Assembly: GCF_000422445.1 (NCBI RefSeq)
Contig: NZ_AULU01000003.1
Coordinates: 310,001 to 374,000, forward strand
Length of the DNA stretch: 64,000 bases
Direction of reading: 5' to 3'
Source: Paenibacillus assamensis DSM 18201
Lineage (GTDB): Bacteria > Bacillota > Bacilli > Paenibacillales > Paenibacillaceae
Each line of letters begins with the position of its first letter. The first letter of the stretch is position 1. A program made the position numbers and the translations under genes. Under the pieces are notes generated by a model. The model had not been told where the DNA came from. It saw only the letters and a list, made by a program, of their open reading frames with translations, and did not search any database. Of this stretch, positions 43,853-51,837 are shown in pieces.

Positions 43853-44470
43853 TTACCCTCCTTCATATACTCGTAGATCTCCCCATGTTTTCGCTTTGGC
43901 TTGTCCCCAAGTCAGCGTCTTAAGCGATTCCCACCATGTATAGGTGTACTTAAATTCATAACCAAGATGAGCCGGCTTAATATCCTCCAGCACTTGTATG
44001 AGCCCCGCCATGTTTGTTGGTATGCCTTTTACACCTACAAAGTGCACTTCAAACTTATATTCTCCAGGCAGTTCTTTGACATCAACATCACCCCCAGAAA
44101 AAGCTGACGCTGTGCGCTGAATCATTTGCGGCGTTGTCGTACCAGATCCGAGCATTTTCGCTTTAATCATTTCCCGGCGTCGGATATAAGATTTGGTCGA
44201 ATCTGTGGTCAAACCTAACTCGAACTCCCAGTTGTGCAATCCCCATGTAGCTGTTTCAAGAAAGGATTGTTCCATGTTTTCTACCATCGAGGTTTTTAAA
44301 CTTTTCAGTTCAGTCCCCAATGTCGATTGTAGCTCTTCCATTTCACGAACGCCTCTATAATACTCAGGTAAGTAATGCATTAAATGTACTGATTCAACCT
44401 GCTCAGGCCGATCAATGATTGGATTCCCCGAATATAGAAACGTTCCATATAACGATTCACCATAGCCCAT
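43853..44470 (-). CDS. XkdU/YmfQ-like baseplate protein
   Basis: Protein of 205 residues of the YmfQ/DUF2313 class. It has LPEYYRGVREMEELQSTLG near the start, GLHNWEFELGL and SYIRRREMIKAKMLGSGTT in the middle, and TWGQAKAKTWGDLR at the end. In PBSX, XkdU lies after XkdT in the baseplate set; here four fibre genes lie between the two. It probably forms part of the baseplate wedge or fibre attachment. Confidence 0.8.
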   Translation of the reverse strand: MGYGESLYGTFLYSGNPIIDRPEQVESVHLMHYLPEYYRGVREMEELQSTLGTELKSLKTSMVENMEQSFLETATWGLHNWEFELGLTTDSTKSYIRRREMIKAKMLGSGTTTPQMIQRTASAFSGGDVDVKELPGEYKFEVHFVGVKGIPTNMAGLIQVLEDIKPAHLGYEFKYTYTWWESLKTLTWGQAKAKTWGDLRVYEGG

Positions 44471-44473
44471 CGA

Positions 44474-45430
44474 TTATTCCCCCTTTAACTGCCCCCAAGT
44501 AACTATATTCCGGGCAGTTAGCTCGAACTGGGTAGCGCTAGCCAGATACCATTCTAAATTAGCGTTTGTGCTAGGCGCGGGTGATCCTACTACATAGATG
44601 TGACCTCCGTCATGAAATGTGCCTGAGTCTCCACACATAGTGACTCTAATATAGGTCTCCCATTTTCCAGTACCTTGATTGTTAGATAATAAGAAATCTT
44701 TTGAATTGTTACCTAAATTGTTAGATAGTACTTGTAAGGAATATCCGACGGGAAGCTTTGCTCTAAACAAATTAACAAAGACTGCATTCGCCTTAGATTG
44801 TATGGTTTGAACAAAACCGCCCAAACCTGGTGTCGTTGTGCTGCCATTGTGTACGATTTTAAGCACAAATTTTGAATTATTCGGTGCATCATTCATAGCA
44901 ACTCTAGTAATAACAACACCGTCTCCACCCGAATTGTTGTACGCGCCTACACTGTTCGTTCCCAATTTAAAGTCTTCATCTAAATAAAGCTGCTTACCGT
45001 GACGCAAAGCGTACCACATCGGATCGATCGATCCGTTTGCAACCGTTTCAGCACTTACATTAATAGATATAGCATCCAGCTTCGATTTATCCCCAGTGGA
45101 CATCAAACCTGCGGAAGACGAAGTCGCGGGAGAGTATGTTGTGTCAGTAAATTTAGCATTTGCAGGGACAGCGCTCAAAACCGTCAAATTGTTCACTTTA
45201 CTTGCATTATCAGCCTGCGAAGCATAATCAACTTTACCGTCGTTGTTCGTATCGTAAATACTTTTGAGCATATCACCAGAACTTTGGGAAGCAATGAGTA
45301 GTTCGTTCCCCGTATCTGTTCCGATATACAACTTACTAGTGTCAGTGCAATAACCCAGTTCCCCGACTGACAACGTCCCCATCTCGCGTTCTAACCCTCG
45401 TCGAATTTGGATAAGTGATTTTCTAGGCAT
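44474..45430 (-). CDS. Phage tail appendage protein with tropism-determinant-like N-terminus
   Basis: Protein of 318 residues. The N-terminus RKSLIQIRRGLEREMGTLSV with GELGYCTDTSKLYIGTDTG is the fibre-base fold also seen at the start of many tail fibres. The middle is a stalk (TDTTYSPATSSSAGLMSTGD). The C-terminal 170 residues look like a beta-sandwich with GTFHDGGHIYVVGS. Its N-terminus is related to that of the next upstream gene. It likely takes part in host recognition. Confidence 0.65.
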   Translation of the reverse strand: MPRKSLIQIRRGLEREMGTLSVGELGYCTDTSKLYIGTDTGNELLIASQSSGDMLKSIYDTNNDGKVDYASQADNASKVNNLTVLSAVPANAKFTDTTYSPATSSSAGLMSTGDKSKLDAISINVSAETVANGSIDPMWYALRHGKQLYLDEDFKLGTNSVGAYNNSGGDGVVITRVAMNDAPNNSKFVLKIVHNGSTTTPGLGGFVQTIQSKANAVFVNLFRAKLPVGYSLQVLSNNLGNNSKDFLLSNNQGTGKWETYIRVTMCGDSGTFHDGGHIYVVGSPAPSTNANLEWYLASATQFELTARNIVTWGQLKGE

Positions 45431-45444
45431 CCGATCACCCCCCT

Positions 45445-46467
45445 CTAGAACGTTCCACCATCAACGACAGAAATCGTTAAGCGATTGCCATTTGCCGCGT
45501 CATACACGATGCTGCTTCCATCAATGTTAGCCTCGATGCCTGTACCATTGACCACAATCCCTTTACCTGCTTTGGCAGAAACACCAGTTGCCGCTACTGT
45601 AATTCCATTGCCAGCCCCTACAGCCAGCGAAATTACATCCGCTTGCCCACCACCAGTAAGACCATTTCCGGCAGTTACCGTTTGCAGGGCTCCACCCGTG
45701 CGAACCCATGCCGAACCGTTCCAAGAATATATTTTTTGCTCATCGTCTACGTAAGCTGTCCACCCTACAACAGGATTGTAAAATGTCCACACCCCTGCTT
45801 GAAATTCCGCAATATGATTGGTCTTATTGAGCCATGTCCCCGTGGCACCTGCAGGAACAATATAACGATCCCCTGCAGCAGGACTTGCTGGTGGAGCTGT
45901 CAAATTGAGATCTTTCACAGACGCCTGTGGTTCAATATTCCGTTTCGCGAGTTCAATTTCGTTACGAATCTTTTGAGCGGACCACAAATCTGTATTCGCT
46001 GCACCCGCGTCATTAATAACCCGGTGCTTCACTGCATCATCAATATGAGTTTTAATTTCGGCAGCTGTCTTCGTATTTGTCCCGTCAGACACTTTATTGA
46101 CATGTCCATTCGTTACATTTGTTTTTAATACTTTAGCGTAAGTTATCCCATCAGATATATCGTCGATGGACCCAGTAAGATCTGTAAGCTTTTGAGCATT
46201 CACTCTTTTCCATGCTGTTCCATCATCAAAGTAAAGATAACCGAGATTAGTTCCAGTGGTTATGTAATATAACCGTCCAACAGATGCAGCAACTGGACGT
46301 GATGCCTCAGAGCCTGATAAAGCGCGACCAACCATAGAGTTAGTCGTTCCATCACCAATATATACTTCTTTCGTATCTGTACAGAAGCCCATTTCACCAG
46401 CTTTTAACGCCCCGTAGGTCAGGAGCTCGGCTCTTGTACCCCTCTTAACTTGAATCGTTTGTGCCAT
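45445..46467 (-). CDS. Phage tail fibre protein with DUF2793-like region
   Basis: Protein of 340 residues. The start TIQVKRGTRAELLTYGALKA with GEMGFCTDTKEVYIGDGTT matches the fibre-base fold in the gene downstream. Residues 190-260 (APPASPAAGDRYIVPAGATG.. WTAYVDDEQKIYSWNGSAW) look like DUF2793. The C-terminal part has Gly-rich repeats (GNGLTGGGQADVISLAVGAG), typical of trimeric fibres. The end GNRLTISVVDGGTF is a short tip. Confidence 0.75.
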   Translation of the reverse strand: MAQTIQVKRGTRAELLTYGALKAGEMGFCTDTKEVYIGDGTTNSMVGRALSGSEASRPVAASVGRLYYITTGTNLGYLYFDDGTAWKRVNAQKLTDLTGSIDDISDGITYAKVLKTNVTNGHVNKVSDGTNTKTAAEIKTHIDDAVKHRVINDAGAANTDLWSAQKIRNEIELAKRNIEPQASVKDLNLTAPPASPAAGDRYIVPAGATGTWLNKTNHIAEFQAGVWTFYNPVVGWTAYVDDEQKIYSWNGSAWVRTGGALQTVTAGNGLTGGGQADVISLAVGAGNGITVAATGVSAKAGKGIVVNGTGIEANIDGSSIVYDAANGNRLTISVVDGGTF

Positions 46468-46472
46468 ATGCT

Positions 46473-46886
46473 TTACACCCCTTTCTTAAATGTACCTCCA
46501 TCAATTAAACCATCTGCCTTATAACGTTCTATTTCCGTTTGCGTCGCTGTTATCGCTTGCTGCAGAAAATTCACATCATCTGCTTCTACCGTATCTCCTG
46601 GCGTCTCATAAGTCACATACACCTCTGGCACACTAGCAAACACCTTTATATGCCGCTGCCATGGCGCATCATCAGGAATCGAAACAACAAAGTTACTCAC
46701 TTCGTCACCTGTAAAACGCGAGCCTGTAAACACACGAATTGTCGGAACCGCGATGTTGTCGTGAGCAAGTAAGCCATCATAGACACCTTTAGTAAGAAGT
46801 ATTTTCTCTTCTACTACGTACACGGTGCCATCTGTTTTTTTATTTAATTTTTCCGGGAAATGATCAATTGTCGTTGGATACGCCAT
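46473..46886 (-). CDS. Short tail-fibre paralogue
   Basis: Protein of 137 residues. It is paralogous to the first 130 residues of the next gene upstream: the shared text includes FPEKLNKK, HDNI, EVYVTYETPGDT and VEADDVN. It ends in DGLIDGGTFKKGV, a short tip. It may be a shorter version of the fibre base or a decoration protein. The duplication is described separately below. Confidence 0.7.
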   Translation of the reverse strand: MAYPTTIDHFPEKLNKKTDGTVYVVEEKILLTKGVYDGLLAHDNIAVPTIRVFTGSRFTGDEVSNFVVSIPDDAPWQRHIKVFASVPEVYVTYETPGDTVEADDVNFLQQAITATQTEIERYKADGLIDGGTFKKGV

Positions 46887-46896
46887 ACCACACCCC

Positions 46897-48399
46897 CTAA
46901 ATTTTCGCTAATAGCACGACTACCTTCGTAAACCCTGCTGGTACGCCTAAATACAGCCCATAATCGTTATAAATCGCATCATAATTCAAAATCGGCCTCA
47001 TCTTACCGTCCGTTGCGACACCCTTAATACTGAGAATATAACTGTTGTCTTTTGTCCAGCTCGCATCAGGAAAGAACACATCTGCTGCGTTTTTCTCGTT
47101 TAGTGTGACATTTATCGCAATGGAGCGGGGTACATCAAGACCTTTAAGCTTCATCCTACCCTGCATGTCAAGCTCTAAAATATCTTCTATATTTTCAATA
47201 TGATGTGCCTTATTTGGTGGAATGTGCTTCCATACAATTTTTGTGTTCTTCAGGTCAGCTCGATTCGACCAAGGATTAAATGTTGGACCTTGATCATAGT
47301 AGTTTATAGGTGCTTGCATACCAAAGAAGAAACCACTATCACTGTCTACATCCTTATTCCATATCCCATGCTGTGTGTTCCAGCACGTTCCGTTATAACT
47401 AAACACATATTCCTGCACAGGCCTGTTCGGAACAGAACTTCCCCCAACGAATTTACCTAGTGATACCCGACAAAATGGATACGTCCCGGAACCATCAATC
47501 TCGAAACCAGAACCTCCAATCGTCATTCCTCCGTAGGCGTCACACATAAAATGGTTGACCCAGCCTAGCATAATTCCGTATTCTTTCCAGGTTCCATCAG
47601 GTTGCAGCGCTCCAATATCTTCACCCGTTTGTTCCCGCATTGGATCTCCGACAGCATAAGCCTTTCTGCCGTTTGCCTTCCATAAGTTCATACCCTGATT
47701 AATAAAGTCCCCGATATTTTCCTCACCTGGATAGGTACCGCCCGCTTGCATCTGCCAACCAAAGCTGAAATTGTCTACATCAATTCGTTTAAATCGTTTC
47801 GTTTCGTGATCGTATCTTGCATTAATTAATAGCCAATACTCAATCACGTCAACACCATTACGATTCATATGAATAGTCGCTTCATTAAAATATCGATCAT
47901 TTAAAATGACACCACTATCTAATCGACTCACAATTTCTTTCGCTTTCGTTAACGCAGCTTGCTTCGCAGACTCCACTTCCACATCTACATAGACTTTGTC
48001 AGCTTTTTTTAGAAGTGACGTGTCATTTACTTTCTTGTATCGCTCTACTTCCGATTGCGTTGCCATAATCGAGTTCTGAATCTCATTGACATCATCGGCT
48101 TCAATCGTGTCACCTGACGTCTCATAAGTCACATATACATGGGGTGAGTTAGAGAACACTTGGATGTTGCTCCGCCATGGCATATCAGCAGGACTTGATA
48201 GATTATAATTACGAACTTCCTGACCTGAGAAATGAGGACCCGTGTAGATCTTTATCGTCCAATTGATAATGTTGTCATGTCTTAGCTGCCCCTCGTATTT
48301 GCCGTTTGTAATGGGGAGAGTTTCTTCCACCATATGTGTTCGACCGTTAGGTTTTTTATTTAACTTTTCCGAAAATTTATCGATGAAATTAGGATACAT
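46897..48399 (-). CDS. Large tail fibre protein with a beta-rich C-terminal domain
   Basis: Protein of 500 residues. The N-terminal 130 residues match the neighbouring 137-residue protein (FSEKLNKKPNG, HVYVTYETSGDT, IEADDVN). A coiled linker follows (KADKVYVDVEVESAKQAALT), then a long C-terminal beta-rich part of about 320 residues with DAYGGMTIGGSGFEIDGSGT and WNTQHGIWNKDVDSDSG. No catalytic motif is recognised; it may bind or cut a surface polymer. ATG at 48399 is one base after the baseplate gene stop and is preferred to the earlier start at 48426. Confidence 0.75.
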   Translation of the reverse strand: MYPNFIDKFSEKLNKKPNGRTHMVEETLPITNGKYEGQLRHDNIINWTIKIYTGPHFSGQEVRNYNLSSPADMPWRSNIQVFSNSPHVYVTYETSGDTIEADDVNEIQNSIMATQSEVERYKKVNDTSLLKKADKVYVDVEVESAKQAALTKAKEIVSRLDSGVILNDRYFNEATIHMNRNGVDVIEYWLLINARYDHETKRFKRIDVDNFSFGWQMQAGGTYPGEENIGDFINQGMNLWKANGRKAYAVGDPMREQTGEDIGALQPDGTWKEYGIMLGWVNHFMCDAYGGMTIGGSGFEIDGSGTYPFCRVSLGKFVGGSSVPNRPVQEYVFSYNGTCWNTQHGIWNKDVDSDSGFFFGMQAPINYYDQGPTFNPWSNRADLKNTKIVWKHIPPNKAHHIENIEDILELDMQGRMKLKGLDVPRSIAINVTLNEKNAADVFFPDASWTKDNSYILSIKGVATDGKMRPILNYDAIYNDYGLYLGVPAGFTKVVVLLAKI

Positions 48400-48400
48400 C

Positions 48401-49468
48401 CTACTGCACCCCCAAATCGATCGCACCTGCTATAGGCACTTCATCGTCCGCTAATGCTATATTTCCTGTACCCCCATTTAGAAGCAAGCTAGAGTAATCA
48501 ACAATCCCTTCGGTACCTAATAACAAAGCACCGATAACCGCCTGACTAATGTAGCTGGATTCGAACACTGCTTCCTTGCGCCATTTTTCAAAACGCGCGC
48601 TAAATGCTTGAATCGCACTTTGAAGACTATGACCCGCTGCTAGTTTAATCACAGCTTTGATGTTTATCGTCTTCGCACGACCCGAAGCGACCGTAACTTC
48701 AGCCCCAATGGGAGCCTGACCTTCGCCTCGCCCCTTTACAGGATCGATATGATCCTGCACTTGCTGTACCAGTGAACTTGTAGCTGGAAGCTTGTCCGAA
48801 TCGACAATGACTACCTTCACCGTCTTAGGTCCGTTCCACAAGGGGAATACTTTTGCATGACCTACCCCGGGAATTTGTAGCGCCCACTCCATATAGTGAT
48901 GCTTGTTGCCGCTCGTCGCTGGCCGTCTAGCTGAAGCAAAATAGCGTGCACGCAGCTCCTCATCTGACTCTTCCTCAACACCAGGCACGAGCAATTCTGT
49001 CAGCTCAGCACGAGCTAAGTTAGCGACATAATCGATAGGCAGCAGCATTCCAAAATGTTGATTTCCTCGCTCACCTGCTATCTCAGCTTCCATACGAAAG
49101 TTGCCAAGTAATAGCCGTTCCGCAACACGGTAGGTCACGTCATCGATCGCATACCTTCCACCAATCGGTACATCCATCATTTTGTTCGCAGCATCATAAA
49201 AAACACTCTTCAGCTGCGCCTTCGTTGCACCCTTTCTAATCAATCCGGACCAAGCAATTGCCCGATCCAAATAAACACCTGTCGCCGTATCTGCAAATTT
49301 CAAATCTAATTGCTGTTCAAGCTCAATATACATTTGCGCCAATTCAGCTACCGCTGGTGCTAGGGCATCGTAAATGATCGAGCCTTCACGTTTGTCAATT
49401 CCATCCGGTACGCGACTTAAGCTGCGCTCCAAAATACGTTCATACGTCATATCTGCATAATATGTCAT
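48401..49468 (-). CDS. Baseplate J/gp47-like protein XkdT
   Basis: Protein of 355 residues. The family text is present: LSRVPDGIDKREGSIIYDALAPA, LDRAIAWSGLIRKGATKAQL and YFASARRPATSGNKHHYMEWAL. It forms the baseplate wedge of contractile-tail phages. An AGGAGGTGA within the end of the preceding gene drives its translation. Confidence 0.9.
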   Translation of the reverse strand: MTYYADMTYERILERSLSRVPDGIDKREGSIIYDALAPAVAELAQMYIELEQQLDLKFADTATGVYLDRAIAWSGLIRKGATKAQLKSVFYDAANKMMDVPIGGRYAIDDVTYRVAERLLLGNFRMEAEIAGERGNQHFGMLLPIDYVANLARAELTELLVPGVEEESDEELRARYFASARRPATSGNKHHYMEWALQIPGVGHAKVFPLWNGPKTVKVVIVDSDKLPATSSLVQQVQDHIDPVKGRGEGQAPIGAEVTVASGRAKTINIKAVIKLAAGHSLQSAIQAFSARFEKWRKEAVFESSYISQAVIGALLLGTEGIVDYSSLLLNGGTGNIALADDEVPIAGAIDLGVQ

Positions 49469-49470
49469 CG

Positions 49471-49896
49471 TTAAATGGTCACCTCCTCTGCGATACGCAC
49501 TTGTCCAAAAATAGAAACGACAGTAAATTCTACTGCCGCCGTCCGCCTATCTACCATATGAATCGAAAAATCCGTCACATCCGTTATGCGTTCGTCCGCC
49601 AAGAGCGCTTCCGTTACGATTCGCTTGAGTTCACTACGCACAACCGCTTCGTTTTCCCCCATCACTACATTCAACTCAATGCCATAGTTCCAGCTGTAAA
49701 TGAGATAAACAAATCGCTCCGTTTGCAGCACTTTAAATACCGCTTGCTTTACCGCTTCTATTTCATCAACAAAGCCAGTAATTCGTCCCTTTTGCACATC
49801 GAGACGATAGGTACGTGACGTCTGTTCTTCGGGCAATTCCAACTCTACATCCATGATCGGGATGGCTGTCTCAACTTGTTCTGGCAGCAATGACAA
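49471..49896 (-). CDS. DUF2634 baseplate protein, XkdS-like
   Basis: Protein of 141 residues. Family text: TSRTYRLDVQKGRITGFVDE, EAVKQAVFKVLQTERFVYLI, then YSWNYGIELNVVMGE. It matches the T4 gp25-like wedge role in the PBSX order. It lies 2 bases before the XkdT gene and 2 bases after the XkdR gene. Confidence 0.88.
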   Translation of the reverse strand: MSLLPEQVETAIPIMDVELELPEEQTSRTYRLDVQKGRITGFVDEIEAVKQAVFKVLQTERFVYLIYSWNYGIELNVVMGENEAVVRSELKRIVTEALLADERITDVTDFSIHMVDRRTAAVEFTVVSIFGQVRIAEEVTI

Positions 49897-49898
49897 TG

Positions 49899-50141
49899 CT
49901 ACAACCTCCCCAAGACGACGAACTGCTGTCCACCATTGTTGCGCAGCAGCACCACAGTATCGCCTACAAGAAGTTCAGGCAGGTCGCGAGACATAATGAT
50001 CATATCCCCTTCAATGACAAATCGACTATCTACTAAAATGTGAATAGGCGTTACCTTCTGCACCTGACCAAACATTACAGCAGCTGGCACACTGGCTGTA
50101 TTTGCCTGCATAGAGATGCGTTTTATTTTTTCGCTCAGCAT
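49899..50141 (-). CDS. DUF2577-like baseplate protein, XkdR-like
   Basis: Protein of 80 residues, shorter than typical DUF2577 proteins of about 100. It reads like a small OB-like barrel: ILVDSRFVIEGDMIIMSRDL, then GDTVVLLRNNGGQQFVVLGR. In the PBSX order it comes between XkdQ and XkdS, which fits the position here. It probably forms part of the hub or spike. Confidence 0.8.
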   Translation of the reverse strand: MLSEKIKRISMQANTASVPAAVMFGQVQKVTPIHILVDSRFVIEGDMIIMSRDLPELLVGDTVVLLRNNGGQQFVVLGRL

Positions 50142-51091
50142 TACATCACCACCAGCTTCATATTCATTGTTTCCTTCACTACATCATGCTTACATTCATC
50201 GACAATGTACCAGCCGGACAGCCCGATTCCACTTAACTTTACAAAAATGGAACAACCTGCACGCACCGTCAAATCAGCGAGTGCCTCCACACTGAGCGAT
50301 TGCTCGGGACGATTTTTCAATGCTAGCAAGTTGTCTGCTAGTTTATCAATTTGTGCTTTATTCAGATCCTGATCCACTTTTTCATAATGCTGCAGCACGC
50401 CCCATCTTGCCATTGAATGACTATTATGAACAACGTACACATCACGTTTTCCTGTCTCTTTATTGTCGCGAACGAGCTTAATTTGGTTCGCAGTTTCACC
50501 GTCTATATTGCTGCTGTAGTCATAGCTTGTTGCTAGACTTTGATCACCAACGATTAAGTTAATAGTACTTTTTTTCACATCAGAAATACGAAGCTGGCCA
50601 TAATCATCCCACAAATAAAACATTTGCTTGCCGTGAACAAGTGTCAAATCCAGCGCTTTTAGAATGATGTCAAATAACGCTTTGCTGTCCTCTATCATAG
50701 AAGGGATAATGTAGCCCGTGTTGCTAAGCTGGCCTGTCTTAAGCTTAAAATCACCAGCAATTTGGGCGACGATCTGGTCGGCACGCTTGCCTTTAAATAC
50801 GTACGTATCTTTATTTTTCAAATAGCGAAGTTGATCATAGGCAACTACTTTCGTCTCCCCATTATCAGACCTTGAATATTTAAAAACATAGCCGTGAAAC
50901 AGTCCCTTACGGTCTGTTTTAAACGATACAATGCCTCCGTGCTCAATTACGATTTGCTTATCGTCCATCATCGTAAATTCAAAAGAAGCAGGAGACCCCG
51001 TGCGTTTCGTATTCCAATTCGCGTCAGTAACTAACGTCGTAATGTCGTAAGAAGTACCCGTCTTATTGTTTTGATAGTAAATTTGGATCAT
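50141..51091 (-). CDS. XkdQ/YqbQ-like hub protein
   Basis: Protein of 316 residues of the XkdQ/YqbQ family, related to the T4 gp27 hub. Family parts: FKTDRKGLFHGYVFKYSRSD, YLKNKDTYVFKGKRADQIVA, TLVHGKQMFYLWDDYGQLRI. Near the end it has GWYIVDECKHDVVKETMNM. It lies between the LysM protein and the XkdR gene and overlaps both by a few bases. Confidence 0.88.
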   Translation of the reverse strand: MIQIYYQNNKTGTSYDITTLVTDANWNTKRTGSPASFEFTMMDDKQIVIEHGGIVSFKTDRKGLFHGYVFKYSRSDNGETKVVAYDQLRYLKNKDTYVFKGKRADQIVAQIAGDFKLKTGQLSNTGYIIPSMIEDSKALFDIILKALDLTLVHGKQMFYLWDDYGQLRISDVKKSTINLIVGDQSLATSYDYSSNIDGETANQIKLVRDNKETGKRDVYVVHNSHSMARWGVLQHYEKVDQDLNKAQIDKLADNLLALKNRPEQSLSVEALADLTVRAGCSIFVKLSGIGLSGWYIVDECKHDVVKETMNMKLVVM

Positions 51092-51807
51092 AGCACCAGC
51101 ACCTGCCCTGAATAGATCGTATATTTCGGCAAGCCTGTGCCCTTGTTCCGCTTATCCATTAGCGCTTTATTTTTCGCATACAGTTGCGGATACTTGCTGC
51201 CATCGCCGTAACGCTTCTTACAAATGGCCCATAAGCTTTCTCCCTTAACTACGGTATGCGTTTTCGATGCTGGTGGACTGCCAGGACGCTTAGCCGCACT
51301 AGTTCTTACTTTATTGTCCTTTGTCAGCGTTAGTCGTTTGGGCGAATACGACTTCCATTCTTTTAATTTCAAGCTAAAATAGATGTCGCCAACCTCACCG
51401 GCACGCTCATCATAGCTCAAATCTTCGATGCCCATGCTGATGTTAATATCTAAATCAGTACCCGTTAAGAGAAACTGAATCGGCTGCTGGTTATCTCGAA
51501 AATCCTGGACCATACGAATACAATGAATAGGAGATCGCAATATATTTACTTGATTTACTGACTTCTCAGTCTCTTCTGAATCATCTAATTCAAACAAAAA
51601 ACCAGCTACATACGGTTCATAATGCGCAGGAAAAAAGGACTCAAATGAAACTTCGCGGAGTCCTTTGCGCTTTAATTTATTGATCTCCCCGATTCCCATT
51701 ACGGTTACGGTTTCATTATGTCCGGGAGAGCTAATTTCCAGCTTTTCAGGCAAGACAGGAATCTCAACTTGTTCGCCACCAAACTTCAAAAACATTTGAT
51801 AACCCAC
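51088..51807 (-). CDS. XkdP-like tail protein with LysM domain
   Basis: Protein of 239 residues. The first 165 residues fit the phage tail-hub XkdP type (LPEKLEISSPGHNETVTVMG, FESFFPAHYEPYV). A LysM domain is at the C-terminus (THTVVKGESLWAICKKRYGD, then KYTIYSGQVLVL) and should bind peptidoglycan. The start is GTG at 51807 with GGGAGG upstream; ATG four codons later is the other option. Confidence 0.9.
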   Translation of the reverse strand: MGYQMFLKFGGEQVEIPVLPEKLEISSPGHNETVTVMGIGEINKLKRKGLREVSFESFFPAHYEPYVAGFLFELDDSEETEKSVNQVNILRSPIHCIRMVQDFRDNQQPIQFLLTGTDLDINISMGIEDLSYDERAGEVGDIYFSLKLKEWKSYSPKRLTLTKDNKVRTSAAKRPGSPPASKTHTVVKGESLWAICKKRYGDGSKYPQLYAKNKALMDKRNKGTGLPKYTIYSGQVLVL

Positions 51808-51837
51808 CCTTGCCTCACCTCCCTCTAAACCTATTTT

